From positions 43,800,892 through 43,864,891 of the forward strand of contig OY735233.1 of the NCBI GenBank assembly GCA_963457665.1: 64,000 nucleotides of DNA. The letters are read 5' to 3'. The notes under the pieces are model-generated. The model was not told the origin of the DNA, made no database searches, and saw nothing but the letters and a program-made list of their open reading frames with translations. The translations under genes and the position numbers were made by a program. The stretch comes from Thysanoteuthis rhombus. Its lineage: Eukaryota; Mollusca; Cephalopoda; Oegopsida; Thysanoteuthidae. Of the stretch, positions 45,991 through 58,000 are shown in pieces (positions within the stretch are counted from its first letter, which is position 1; each line of letters starts with the position of its first letter).

Positions 45991-46178
45991 ATATTTCCTT
46001 AAACAATTAGTTTTGGTCCACGCACGGACTACAGTGATTACTTTATGTGGGGGACGGATATTATTATCTAATTTTTGTTCGAATGAAATGACTCCTTGTT
46101 TATCCCAGCATCGTAAGGATTAGGACTGAAATATTCCAAGATTCAGTCAGTTGTCAACTAGGTAAGGTCAGGTAACAA

Positions 46179-46370
46179 TAATGCAGACCTCTCCCGTGAT
46201 AACGCACTTCATTATATAACGTGGGTGGACCCAGGACCTAAACCGCCCTATATTAATGTAGCTCCAAAAAATAGCTGATTTGGCAACCCTTGATATCGTG
46301 GAACGGTGATAATGTGGTGGGCTTTCTTCGATCCCAACACTCGCGTTATAATGGGGCACGTCTTACAGTA
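46179..46370. mobile_element. Tigger/pogo-like MITE, 188 bp, TA duplication
   Basis: TA at 46179-46180 and 46369-46370 brackets ends that read atgcagacctctcccgtgat and, in reverse, ctgtaagacgtgccccatta, both followed by ataacgc. Ends with CCC...TATAACGC are typical of Tigger elements. No coding capacity. Confidence 0.55.
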
Positions 46371-46984
46371 TTGCGAATATCTAACTTATAAACAAATGGC
46401 CAAGTGAACCCTCTTTTTCAGCAGTCAGTCTTAATATAGATATATCAATTTTTAGTACTAAAAGATTGTCTCTGCATAAATTCCTGACTGTTTTTCTCTG
46501 TATATTCAGTATTTTCCTCGTTTAGTGGCATCGTTTATATTGCGTTATGAGCTTTAAATTGTTATTTTTGTCAAAAAAATGTGTCTTTCCGGGTTGAAAA
46601 TAGTAGCATTATCCCGAGTTCATAGTTTATCTAGATATACAATAAACACAGCATCCAAAGTTGAAGATTTATATTAATTTTCAAAGCCTTGTTTATGACA
46701 AAAAATAATATTATCAGTAAAAGTCAATAATCGTCCCTGTTTGTTTAGCGATCGTCGATAATTTACATTTCATGTGGGTGGAATACGTATTATTTTCATG
46801 TCATGTGATCATAGTGTCGTAATTTACTCTGTTTAAAAGCTGCTTATTTTTGCTATCCTTCAATTTAGTTTTTCTTAATTTTCTTTCTTATGAAATAATT
46901 GTTGGTGATGATTTCGAGTAAGTAAGTGCCCTTACGCTACCCACGGCAACAACCGTCTCTGTCCGCGCCGGGTGGCGTCACTCA

Positions 46985-47155
46985 CTTCACCATTCGCTAT
47001 TTTGTCAGAGCTGTGGAGAGGAATCGGATTCATGCCTTTCTCGAGAGCATTAGTGCCAGTCTCAGTTTGAACTCTGCCCGCTCTGTCCATTTTGTGTGCT
47101 GTTCACCGATCGGCCACCGGTATTTCATGGTGGTTATTGTTAACGTTAAAAACAC
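46985..47155 (-). repeat. tRNA-like SINE (family I), copy 1
   Basis: On the minus strand ggtggccgatcggtgaacag forms an A-box-like region and gagttcaaactgag a B-box-like region about 40 bases on. The body ggcatgaatccgattc follows. The same plan is at 61495-61660. Confidence 0.55.
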
Positions 47156-47189
47156 AACTTTTACAACAGGACATATTACGTAGGTATAA

Positions 47190-48229
47190 ATTTTGTTCAA
47201 GATTCGGTTAAGGGAACCAGAGTAAAACATTATTAAAGGATATTTTTCCTTCGTTGATTGAACTGCTTTAACTGAATCTGGCCCTGATTTCTTCCGGGAA
47301 AGTTTCGTTTTAGGGAAAAAGTAACTTCGTAGGGGATGCGAGTGAATTGTCTATGGAATGGGTAATCGATTTACTATCTACATATAATCCAGAACTGGAC
47401 CCTTACTTCATGTCCGCCTACGCAAATATGGCTGCCATTTTAACCGTTAATTCACATGGTAAATCGAACCCTCCTACTTCAAAGCCAGGCAAATTTAGGT
47501 TAAGATTCAGGATTGAGAACCTAATTACTTTTTTAGGCTTTCATTCTATGAAACTTTTCTTTCCTCCAGAAATTTGTTAGTTTTGAAAAATCTTAATCCC
47601 AACATTCCCTTGGAAACATTTTAAAAACGATGACATTAAAAGTTGTGTGGGTCTACATAGGCCTCTTTGGGTCTTCTGGGGCACATACTCCTAGGCTCCC
47701 CCCAGGATCAGGCCTTTTTACCAAGAACAAAGGGATTTGAAAGTTGGAACCTTATAGTCCATAAAGGATAATGGTGATGTATAATTGTTTTATGTAACCA
47801 CAACCTAATGTTCCCATTTAAAAAAGACAATATTATTACTATTTGTTGCCCTGTCCATCTTTTGTTCCTGGTATTAAGTTATGGGTCTCCGTCAACAGTC
47901 AAGTGCACCTTCTAACATCTGAATCACACACTGTGTTGTACTTGCTTACACTACAAATGGCGGTGAGTGCAGCACCTTTTCTACGAGTGGAATGCCTATC
48001 GTGGATTGTCACTAATATGGCGGCAGATGCCCATGTGCTTTAATTGTTTGTATATGCAATTAAAATACAACTATTTTTGTTACTAAGAAGGTTTATGTTA
48101 ACATTACAAGCACTTCCTCTTCTTTTCCTAGTCTACACACACAGATTATGAAAGTGATTGTTGAGTGATCTGAGGACATTTATTTACAACTAGAAAAATG
48201 ATAAATACAAATATTTGAATTATACTGTT
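47190..48229. other. intergenic, no gene recognised
   Basis: The frame 47347-47580 (77 codons) shows no known motif. No repeat shared with the window was noticed. Confidence 0.35.
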
Positions 48230-48560
48230 GGATAACTTGACTAGTATCAATCACTGCTAACCACAACAGACTGGTTTAATCCTTGTTGTTGGGTTTACGT
48301 TATTCGTGTGTTCTGATATTTCTATTTAACTATCTTTCGATGCATCTATCTGGACTTTGCCCAGCCCTGACCATTCATAGAAACTTGAAATTTGCACACA
48401 CACTCCCCTCAATGAGTAGGGAATATGTTTTTGTTTTGTTTTTGTTTTGTTTTTTGAAAATTCACTCCCCCTGAATTGATTTTCTTAGGGGGGGTTCAAT
48501 TTACAATGAAAGTTCATGTCAGATTGGTCCCTCCTTTTGTGTCTGTGTTGTTTTTTTAAT
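48230..48560 (-). repeat. family R1 repeat, copy
   Basis: cacaacagactggtttaatc, gttctgatat, tggactttgcccagccctga, aatgagtaggg and ggttcaatttacaatgaaag match 56790-57030 and, in reverse, 38400-38660. Confidence 0.75.
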
Positions 48561-48897
48561 TTTTTAACTCACAAATTTCTGATTCAAACCATACTGGTTG
48601 TATCTTAATCGAGGTAACTTGATTTTACCACCATCAGTGCTTAATTTAAAAGATGAAAAGCAGCGTAGATGGATGGGGGTGATTCATAATTTCCTTTGGA
48701 ATGCTAGTCACCTTTTGTCATGTTGGAAAGTGTGTGTTGCTAAAATTGCAAATGAATCTTGAATGGTTGACTTGTTCCAAGATTTTTCAATGCTATTTTA
48801 TAGTTTTATTCATTAATCTATTTTTTGGGGGGAAATATTTTCCTTGCTGAATAACATGAATATTCTGAGAAGTATTAGTTACTACCTTTAAGGATGT

Positions 48898-49395
48898 AGG
48901 AGGTCCGTCCCAAAAGTATCCAGCCTCTTTGAGTATCTCGAGAACTGGTTGTGTGGCCTTGATGAACCAGTGGGGAATTCATTCCGCTTATGTGAATGTA
49001 TGCTCTATGACGGGGTTACTCAGTCGGTAGTGAGATGCCATTATATGAGCTTGTGTACTGTCTAACCATCACATTCACAATCACTGAGCTTACCCTTTCT
49101 TCACATCTTGGGCGTTTTTGTTCTGGTGGGGGGGCGAAACATGGCATCACCCAGATCTATCAGCCCCCCCCCCCTCCCAGTCCAGATTTGTCTCCATGCG
49201 ACTTCTGGATTTTCATTGTTGAACAGGAAGAGATTTCAGGCCATCGATGAAATTAAGGAAAACGTGATGAGGCGCTTGATGACTATGTCAAAATAATCAT
49301 ATCTAACCATGTATGGGAAAAATACTATAACTTTTATTACCATTATTGTTTTACAGAGAAATGGTTATCTGATCACCAATCTGAATTTTGGATTA
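48898..49395 (+). pseudogene. mariner-type element relic
   Basis: The left end aggtccgtcccaaaagtatc and the following cagcctctttgagtatctcg match the 36853-37361 element in reverse. Near 49165-49300 frames give SPDLSPCDFWIF and IDEIKENVMRRLMTMSK, the transposase motif with the third catalytic Asp and the helix after it. The N-terminal half and the central core are deleted. Confidence 0.7.
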
Positions 49396-49654
49396 TCCAA
49401 ACATGATTTGGAGGTGTCATGAATATATTTGTTTTTTTAAAAAAATCTTTTTCTGTTAGTGATGATTGATTCAGACACCATTTTAGAAAGTTTGATGAAG
49501 AAAACAAGGGATGTTATTTGTTTCTGGTTGTCTACTGATGGTCAATTGTTGGCAGATTCTCATTTGCTCTTTATAAGTAATCACGTTACTTACATCATCC
49601 TTTACTTGTCATAGATGCAGCAATATTGTTTATCCATTCTTAGATATCTTCAAT

Positions 49655-49935
49655 AAACTGGTCTGGTTAGTAACTCAATAGAAACTGTCATATGATCAAT
49701 GTCTTTTGGCAGCATGTCATATTTGGAGGATGATCAATTAAAAAAATTTGGAGAAAGTGGTGATCAATGATCAAGTTAATTCTCTCACTTTTTGTCCTGA
49801 GATTTCTGAAAAAAACATGTGTGACCACTGCTGGACACAAACTAAGAGACATATTCAGCTTAAACTCGATTGTAAATTAAACCCCGAACTCAAAACCTGT
49901 TGAGGGGGGGTCAAGAAAAGAAAAATGATTTTCAA
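49655..49935 (+). repeat. family R1 repeat, copy
   Basis: aaactggtctggttagtaac, gtcttttggcagcatgtc, ggatgatcaatta and gacacaaactaagagacat occur in the family order. Confidence 0.78.
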
Positions 49936-49988
49936 GATTGATAAGGAAGCCTTGATGGTATTTCTTCTGCTTTCTTCCTACTCACACA

Positions 49989-50498
49989 GGTTGGCGCAAA
50001 AATTTCATTTCATTTTGAAACTTTAATGATTTTTTAGATAAGAAGGTGAAGAAATTTCCCCTTTAGATATATTTGTTTTAGACTTTGGAAATTACTTTGA
50101 ACTAATTGTGAAAAATACCATAAATCCCTCTTGTTGAGTCAACCCCTTTCAGGACAATGTTTTGTAATGTGTCTGGCACCAATACTCTAATTTATTGTCT
50201 GATATTATCCTTTAGTTCCTCGAGTGTTAGGGCTTGTTTATGTAAACTCATTCTTCAAGACACCCCCAAAGGAAAAAAATTGAGAACAATTAAATCTGGT
50301 GAACTTAGAAGCAAGTTAATTTCTGATCCGCATGAAATTGTGAAGCTGAAAATAGATGGAATCTGTGGTATGTTATACTCCACAATTAGTTCAAAGTAAT
50401 TTCCAATGTCCAAAATAGATATATCTGAAGGGGAAATTTCTGTTTTCATTGAAAAGATTTATTTGAGTTTTAAAATGAAAAGTGACTTTTGTGCCACC
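49989..50498 (-). mobile_element. Tc1/mariner (IS630)-type element with transposase fragment, 510 bp
   Basis: Inverted ends: ggttggcgcaaaaatttcat on the left and, reversed, ggtggcacaaaagtcacttt on the right, similar for about 45 bases. On the minus strand a frame at 50449-50255 reads FELIVEYNIPQIPS and SPDLIVLNFFPLG; after a break, TLEELKDNIRQ follows. That order is the C-terminal part of mariner-like transposases (SPDLTPxDFFLWG...TLEELKxNIRxEI). The first two catalytic motifs are absent. Confidence 0.7.
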
Positions 50499-50577
50499 AG
50501 CGCACTCTGGTGGATGGGGAATTCATGCATGAATGAATATATAGCTTAAATTCAACCTTACTGACCGTCCAGTTCTG

Positions 50578-50720
50578 CGTAGGGTAGAGATAAGATGCCA
50601 GCCTCTGGGTCTGAAGTGAAGGTTTCGATCCTACCTTGTGGTACTGGATGGGATAATGGATAGTCTATAGCCACACTGAAGAGTTGTAATACAACGAAAC
50701 AGCTGTCTGTGGATGACACA
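50578..50720 (+). repeat. tRNA-like SINE, copy
   Basis: gggtagagataagatgcc resembles an A box and ggtttcgatcctacc a B box about 30 bases on. A non-tRNA segment (gttgtaatacaacgaaacag) follows, then a TA tract that may be its tail. Confidence 0.55.
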
Positions 50721-50724
50721 ATTA

Positions 50725-50729
<5 letters not shown>

Positions 50730-50763
<34 letters not shown>
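50730..50763. repeat. TA microsatellite
   Basis: About 17 TA units, directly after the SINE. Confidence 0.9.
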
Positions 50764-50766
<3 letters not shown>

Positions 50767-51169
50767 TTGTTTTATAGAGAAGACAAATATTGTAATCGCT
50801 ATTCTGAGAGCTGCCCTTGTTTGTCCCTTACAATGTGACTCACCTGACAATAAAAAAAACCCGAATTGTCAACCAAAAAAACCCCAGATAAGCTAAGAAA
50901 AAACCTAGATTATCAAAAAATTATCAAGTGAATAATTCAAGCATGTATAATGTAATAAAAACTAATACTTACACTGGAATATACGCAGTACCATTTCAAT
51001 TCTGTGGTCCGCTTTGGAATGTTGCTTCCATCATAGAAATATGGAACCACCATTGTCGAAAGCAAGCACGGGAATTTTCCCCCGTTGTTATAAATTTCTT
51101 TTTTATTTCGATGAATTCTCTTCCCTTGTTAAGAAACTATTTTATTTCATTTTTTCTGTTTATGTATTT

Positions 51170-51500
51170 TGAAAAATTCACAAAATCTCTTTAGAAAAAA
51201 TTTATATCTTTTAATATTGATTTATTTAAATAAGTAATATTTTTATTTAATTTAGTTATAAAATAAGTAATTTTTAATATATATTTATAAGACGAACATA
51301 AAGGATTAAAGTCACGTATGATTTATTGATAATATGTAATATATTTCCTAGATTTTAGATATCTTTAGAATTCTGATGCTTCGAGATGTTTCTGACATAA
51401 TATTCGATGTAGACTTGAAAATAAAGTTGGCGGCACTGCCCTTGCTAGATCTTCAGATCTAGTGCATCTATGGTCTGACTTTCGAGCTTGTTATAGAGAT
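51170..51500 (+). repeat. family F MITE copy plus shared flank
   Basis: The interior shares aagtaatatttttatttaat and ttaaagtcacgtatgattta with 20994-21254; the right end reads aaataaagttggcggcactg. Beyond it, cccttg and gcatctatggtctgactttc match the flank of the 41454 copy in reverse, so the same insertion site is present twice. Confidence 0.7.
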
Positions 51501-52480
51501 AGGGACAATAAACATTGTAGACGCTTATCAAAGCTCATATCCACCAGGCCATTGTCTCTGGGACAATAACAAATCCCATTTCCTGGTTGTCTCCCTCTCA
51601 AAAGGCAACACCTGTTCTTTTTTTATTGTTTCAGTTGAAATAAATATTTATTTCTGTTTATCAACAGAAAATAAAAGAACACGTGTGAATTGGACAGGGT
51701 TAAATGGAATGTTACAATAATCAATACTAGCATAACACCCTTAAAAAATGAAGGGATTATTTACATATTGATTGGATCATCACTTCTGCTAAGGATCAGG
51801 GAACCTCTGCTCTGCCTAGGATCTATATAGTATTTGTGCATTGAAAAGTGTTACACACACATACAATATGTAAATACATGATGGCTGGGCTCCATAAATG
51901 AAGATCTAGGAGGGTTTTTCCCCATCTTTACAGGTCCTAAGTTGGTGGGGCCTTTACGAGAATAGCCCAAAGGCCTGCACAATGGTGTTTTATGGTGAAG
52001 TGCTGCACGTGCATTTGGAAAACAAAGTGTTACATCATGCCATTTCCACCAAGATAGGAAGATGCGATCAAAGTCCTTAGATCGTAGGTTTTATCGGACT
52101 TTCCTCTTCCTGGCAGATGCCTATGCTAGATACAGAGATCTGCTATCCTTTGAGGGAATATTTTGATAGTATGGCTGACCCAAGCATTTGAAGATCAGGT
52201 CCTGGACGCACCACTGAAAAGAGATGCCCAAGCTGGCTGAAGAGGTCATATGGATACACATTGTCTTTTATATTGGTAGATTATTGCATAAGAGACATCT
52301 GTCCCCCCAAATGGGCTAGATGCTTTGTAATTTATGCTCCATTATATCTATAGCATTTATTGTTTTAGAATTTGCCCCAGACCTACAGACCCCATCCCAT
52401 ATACTTATACTTATAGGAGAAGAAAACACATCTGTCGGAATCTTTTTTTAAAAAATTTCATAAATGCAATTGATTCATGT
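51501..52480. other. intergenic, no gene recognised
   Basis: Composition at 51880-52300 is more balanced than the surroundings, but no frame or repeat was recognised there. Confidence 0.35.
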
Positions 52481-52489
52481 ATTGAACAA

Positions 52490-52690
52490 CTGTAGCCATC
52501 TAAGGTGGTAAATGTTTCTATCCCTTTTATATGTGTTTGTGTTTTCCTGACCATACTGTTTTATCTACAGACTTGAAAATTGGCATCAGTACTCCACTAG
52601 ACCCTCTCCAGAAACTTTTTTATTTTTTTATTTTTGAAAAAAAGCTCTTTTGACCTTTCTTGGGATCTTATTTTGATATGTTTATTAATA
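52490..52690 (-). repeat. family H repeat, partial copy
   Basis: cttgaaaattggcatcagta and ctccactagac link it to 43825-43935 and, more weakly, to 45690-45990. Confidence 0.5.
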
Positions 52691-52939
52691 ACTATAATAA
52701 TATTCTGGAGATTCTAGACGTTTCTTACACTATTTTAGATGTGATGTCATAAATGGAATTTATTCTGACCATATTTATTCTTAAATGGAGTTTTTTACAT
52801 GACTTCAAATTTTGATGCTATGGTTGTTTGATTATTGACTGTCATGGTGAATTTATTTATGATTTTATATTAGTTTGTATCTTGCAGCTATGACAGTTTT
52901 TTTTTCTAGCAATCAATGTTTTTTTACTTCAGAATCTCA

Positions 52940-53365
52940 AATGAAACTAGAGTGCGCATAACTCTGCCAATGCCATTGTCACTAAAAACTGATTGAAAAT
53001 CAGTTCATATATAGCTACAATGCAAGGGAGGTAACTATAAAAAATTCCTGGATCCAACCCAGAATATAGTCAATTTTTTTCTCAGCTCATGACCTACTCT
53101 TCCACAAAATGTCACTGAAATTCAATTAGAACTTCTGGATATATTGTGTAGACAAACATGAGTGAATAAATAAATGTAAGGGAAAAAAATGAAAAAAGAA
53201 TCTCTTCTGAAAAAGAATTCATGAATTTGCCTCCAAATTTAAGTAGTTCTTCCTTACTCAACCCTTTCAGATAATTTCATTGAGAACTTTCAGAGATATT
53301 GAGTGGACACATAGACAGACCTGAGTCATTAACTCTTCTAACTCCATTGGCAGAGATAGACTAAC
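52940..53365 (+). repeat. family B dispersed repeat, copy 2
   Basis: Matches 2965-3330: tgattgaaaatcagttca, gggaggtaact, cttccacaaaatgtcac, acaaacatgagtgaat and aactttcagagatattg, in order and on the same strand. Confidence 0.7.
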
Positions 53366-54013
53366 ATTTCTTGTAGACTTCAAAGAAAAAAATAATAAAA
53401 ATAGCTTTGACTGAAACATCTATTTATAAAATTAAGACAGTATCTTTATTTGTAGAACATTTTTCTATTGAAGTTGGATTTTATTTTCAAAAGTTCAATT
53501 TTTGTTATCTGTTATTCAACCTGTCTGCTAAATTTCAGAATTGAACCCTGACAGACGTTTATCCAGCTGAACCCAATGGCACACTCACTCGTTTTTAATG
53601 TCGCATCAAGTATGAGGCTCAGGCCTCTAGACTCTTGCGGGCCCCTGGGGATGATTTAGAAGGCCCCTAATTAGGCCATGGTCTGGAAAAAAATTATATT
53701 AACCCTTTGACTATGGTGGTCAACTGGATCCAATTTGAACTTCCTTGTTCTTGTTTATCAAAGAAATGTAGAAATATGGTCTATGAAAATGGTTGAACCT
53801 TTGTTTGGCTATGTTAAGTTATCAAATAGATAGGCCTATTTGATGGCCCAACATAGCAAAACAAATAACAGACCAAATTTCCACACTTGGAAATGTTGTC
53901 TCTATTCAACATATCAAGCACTTTTGGAATAAAGAAATTACTGTAAAATATATATGATTTGTTGTATATATTTTCAACTGATCTACCTATCTCTCTATAT
54001 ACATGTGTATGAA

Positions 54014-54070
<57 letters not shown>

Positions 54071-54925
54071 CTTTAAGGTAGGGTGCCCCAAGTTGACCTG
54101 TACCTCAGGCCCCTACTAAGTTTAATCTGGCCTGGCTTGTTCCATTTCATTAAGCTAGACCCTATTGGACCTTTATCAAGCTCAAGCCTACTAGTCATTT
54201 GTTCCATTTCATCAAGTTCATATACCATTAATAACAATTATTCTGTTACTCTACCTTGAAAAAACATATACTTAGGGGGTGCCCTAAGAAAACCAGAATC
54301 ATTTTTCAATAAATCACAACTTCGGAAAGAAACTGCGGATAATTTTGAACTTGTGTTGCTCAATCCTTAAATTTTAGCACTCATCCTAACGATTGTTTTT
54401 TTTTTTTCATCCTCTGGGAGCAAACAAGGCATGAATTTTCCAAAAGCACACTCCCTTTTCAAATATTCTGTTAACATTTGCTGGCACCAACTCCAAGACT
54501 AATCAGTTGTCTCCAGTATCTCATAAATGGTCCGAAAATGATCTTCATTGATTGTGTGGTAAAATTTCTCAAGATTTCTGTCATTTTGGCTTTTTGAAGG
54601 TCAGCCAGATTGTGGTTAGTCTCTAAGTGACATTCCCCCACATCTGTAATGTGAATACCACTCATACCCTCATGTTTTACTTGAAGCTTTTTCTGAAAAT
54701 TTGCCAAATATTCCTAAAAAACTTAAAAACCAAAAAATCACAGGAAACAAATCAGTCAATCCAGATCTATGGCAGACTGATTAAGAATAGTGTTGACTTC
54801 TGTCACCTAGTAGCTAAATGTGCAAATATGTGCTGCATTTGAATTCTGTTTTTGTGTATCATCTCCTTGTCATTAATTTCTACTATTAGTGATAATATGT
54901 TTATCTTTTTGAAAATTTTATTCAG
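53366..54925. other. upstream region of WDR7, no gene recognised
   Basis: It holds an imperfect hairpin around tatttgatggcccaacatag (53795-53870) and a minus-strand frame at 54707-54471 (KMTEILRNFTTQSMK) that is not recognised. An untranslated first exon of WDR7 should lie somewhere upstream but cannot be placed. Confidence 0.4.
54017..54065. repeat. TA microsatellite
   Basis: About 24 AT units. Confidence 0.9.
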
Positions 54926-54935
54926 ATGAATCAAG

Positions 54936-55097
54936 ATGGGAACTTCAGGAAATCTAGTTGTACCAATTGTCTTGTGGGGGCACAATGCCCCCACCCACTG
55001 TATTTCAACCCTCATGATGGCCCCAGAATTGGATAGTATAGTTACTGGCTGTAATGATGGTCAGATTGTTATCTGGGAGATTACCCCATCGTTGCAG
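54936..55097 (+). CDS. WDR7: WDR7 coding exon 1
   Basis: Residues 1-54, ending ITPSLQ, donor gtaagt. A T-rich tract ending ttattcag lies 10 bases before the ATG, so this exon probably begins at 54926 and follows an untranslated exon. Confidence 0.93.
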
Positions 55098-58000
55098 GTA
55101 AGTTTTTTTCTTTCTTTTTCTTTTCTGCAACTATCTAAAGGAGAAGAGTGTAAAATCTTTATTCTATTAAATCTTTGTCTTGTTATAACCATGTGAATAT
55201 TTGGATGATTCCAGGACAGATCACCCAATCGACAACACCATCGTCTTATTGAAATTCAGCGTAGGGGTAGATTCCAGATATGTATACTTTTATAAACTTA
55301 CAACCAACAGGAAAAAGTCATGGCATTTGATCTCAAAATGATCAAACCTGTACCTTTTGAACTGTTGATCGGATTTTACTAGAAACTTTGAATTCATTTT
55401 TTTTTGTCCTAAATCTATGTTTCTTCCAAGTTGTGGTAAAATAGAGGCAGTCATGGTGTTCTGTTCCAATTTCATAGGATGATTTGTCTTGTTATCATCT
55501 GTTTATCCTATAGAAAAATGATTGAAGAATGAAACCATTTACTTCAATGTTCTGTAGAGCTATGGAATGTATGTTATTAAATCCATTTCATCTTAGGAAT
55601 GCATCGAATTGTTAAAATGATTTATACAATTTTAGAATATTTTGGAAGCTTGTGTATGCTTTTCTTATTCTTAAAAGAAAATTTCTTCAGAGTATTCAAC
55701 TACAGAGCAAGAAAAGGACCTTTGCATAATCATAACATCAAAACTCGAAAATCCATAACCATTTATCAAAAATTACTAAAAAGCTTAAAAAACAACTGGA
55801 ATAAGAAGCCAGTTTGATTTCCTTGGTATAAAAAGATTTAAAATACTATACACAATGTACATGAGACTCCAATTAGTATATGTAGGGCAAGCATGATCCC
55901 AACATTGCAAAAAAAACCATAAAAGAATTGGAAGATATCTAGGGAAGAACAACATAACTTGTTCCAGAACTAAAAAATCTTCCCTATGAAAAAAGCCTTG
56001 AAAAATTAAAACAAGCAACACCAAGAGAAAGGAGGATAAGTGGAGACACGATACAAACATCTAAAATAATAAAAGGCATCGACAACATCCCAGCCAAAAA
56101 ACTCTTTAAAATGAATGAAATGAAATGTATAGAGAACATTGCAGAAAAAAAATCAAAAAAATTCTTTCTGCAAAGAGTTGTCAACAATTGGAACAAATTA
56201 ATGGATCAAGATCCAGGGATAATAGTTGCTAAAACAGTGAACAGCTTCAAAAACGAACATGACTATCATACAACCAATGAAAAAATGAAAGCTTCTGAAA
56301 AAATTTAACAAAACTCTCAACCAGGAAGCAAGATACAAGCATAAATATATCCAAAGAATTTTTATTCACTATTTATATATCTCATCTTATAATATGACTT
56401 GTATTGCATCTAACGAGATAATACAAATGGAATGATAATTCTGGAATTCCTGTGGCCTCTGATCAATGGAAAAATTAAGACCATCAACCATAAAGTTGGG
56501 ATAAAAAGTAACTAAAACATGAAGATGAAAGAAGATACTTGTTGAAAACAGATAATAATAATGGTTCACACATCATGTCTTCAAATTAAAGTTAAAAGGG
56601 GAAAGACACTGTGTAATTTATACAGAATCTCTGGTTAGAGTGAAATCATTAACATAGTCATCCTACGTGTTGCAAGGTTTTCTAAACTAAAAAAGGCTAA
56701 TCCATAAAGAGACAGCAATTCTTTAGAATAAAGTTTAGTGGTTTTGAGTTAAATTATTCTCCAAATTAATCATATCTAGTGTATCAATTATTTCTACCCA
56801 CAACAGATTGGTTTAAACACTGATACGGGGTTTAGGTTATTCATGTTTTCTGACATATATATCTATGAATTGAGTTGGACTGTGCTGCCCTTACCATTCA
56901 TCGAAGAAATTTTGAATGCAAACTTCCCCTAATGAGTGGAGAAAATGTTTTTGTTTTTTGTAAATTCCCCTCTAAAATAGGTTTTCAGTTGGGGGTTCAA
57001 TATACAATGCAAGTTTAATTTTAATTGGTCAGCAATTTCAGCCCACTTGTTTTTTGAAAATTCAGACCTTCTTTAGTGATCACTCCCTAACAATAGGCTA
57101 TAGAAGTAATCTATTCATTGATCACCCCTTTTTCCAACTTTTTAATTTATCTGCCCCTGACACTGCATATATAGGTGGCAGTGATTCATGATTTCCCTTG
57201 GAATGCTAGTTTTGATTTATTTCTAGCCGTGTGATCCTTTGACTTTTCAGATCTATCCTCGGCATATGCTTTTTGGGCACACTGCATCAATATGTTGTCT
57301 ATCCCTGGGCAGTGAACAACAAGGATATCCCTATGTTGTTAGCAGTTCTGAAAACGGGTAAGTTATTATTGTTTTTTTTAATTATCTTTTAACCTTAACT
57401 CTTAAATTCATGCAAAGAGAATAGAATATCAGTTTTAAGGGAAATAACTTCACATCAAAATTATCCCCCTTTGACCATTGGGTGGATTTAGAAAAAAAAA
57501 TCTCAGAAGCGTTCCACTATTTTTTCATGTTATTCATTGGAGAATTCCACCGTCAATTACAAACAGATAATGAATATAAAGAGTTGATTTGAAAAAAGAA
57601 TCTCATTTAGTATCAAAATTAAGAAGAGAGTTAATAGAACCAGTTACTAATATTTATGCTGAATCAGTTAAGTGTTGAAAAAATTCATTCTATCTACTTA
57701 TTAGTGGGAGATGAATCTTTTTATTCATCAAATCTCTCTACTGCAGTTTAGCCAGTGGGGGTAATGACTCGAGCTTCATCTTTTACCCAACATAGGCATC
57801 GGAATTGTTGAATTTAGAAAATTGAGTGAGTCTGGAGGCAGATGCCTACTCAATTTCTGAATTTGACGCTAGCTTGTGTTGGGCATGTCTCTGAGATAGA
57901 GCTCAGAGCATTTCTCCTCCAGGCCGAATCTGGCAACTCTACCCAGCTGTTTATTTATCTCTATCAAAAAGGTTGGAATTTGTATAGACATCTTGATCTT

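Noticed and set aside
46926-47183. Plus-strand frame of 85 codons
   Set aside because: It lies over a tRNA-like SINE that recurs at 61495, so coding is unlikely.
50157-50399. Plus-strand frame of 80 codons
   Set aside because: It is antisense to the mariner-type transposase fragment, which has the recognisable motifs.
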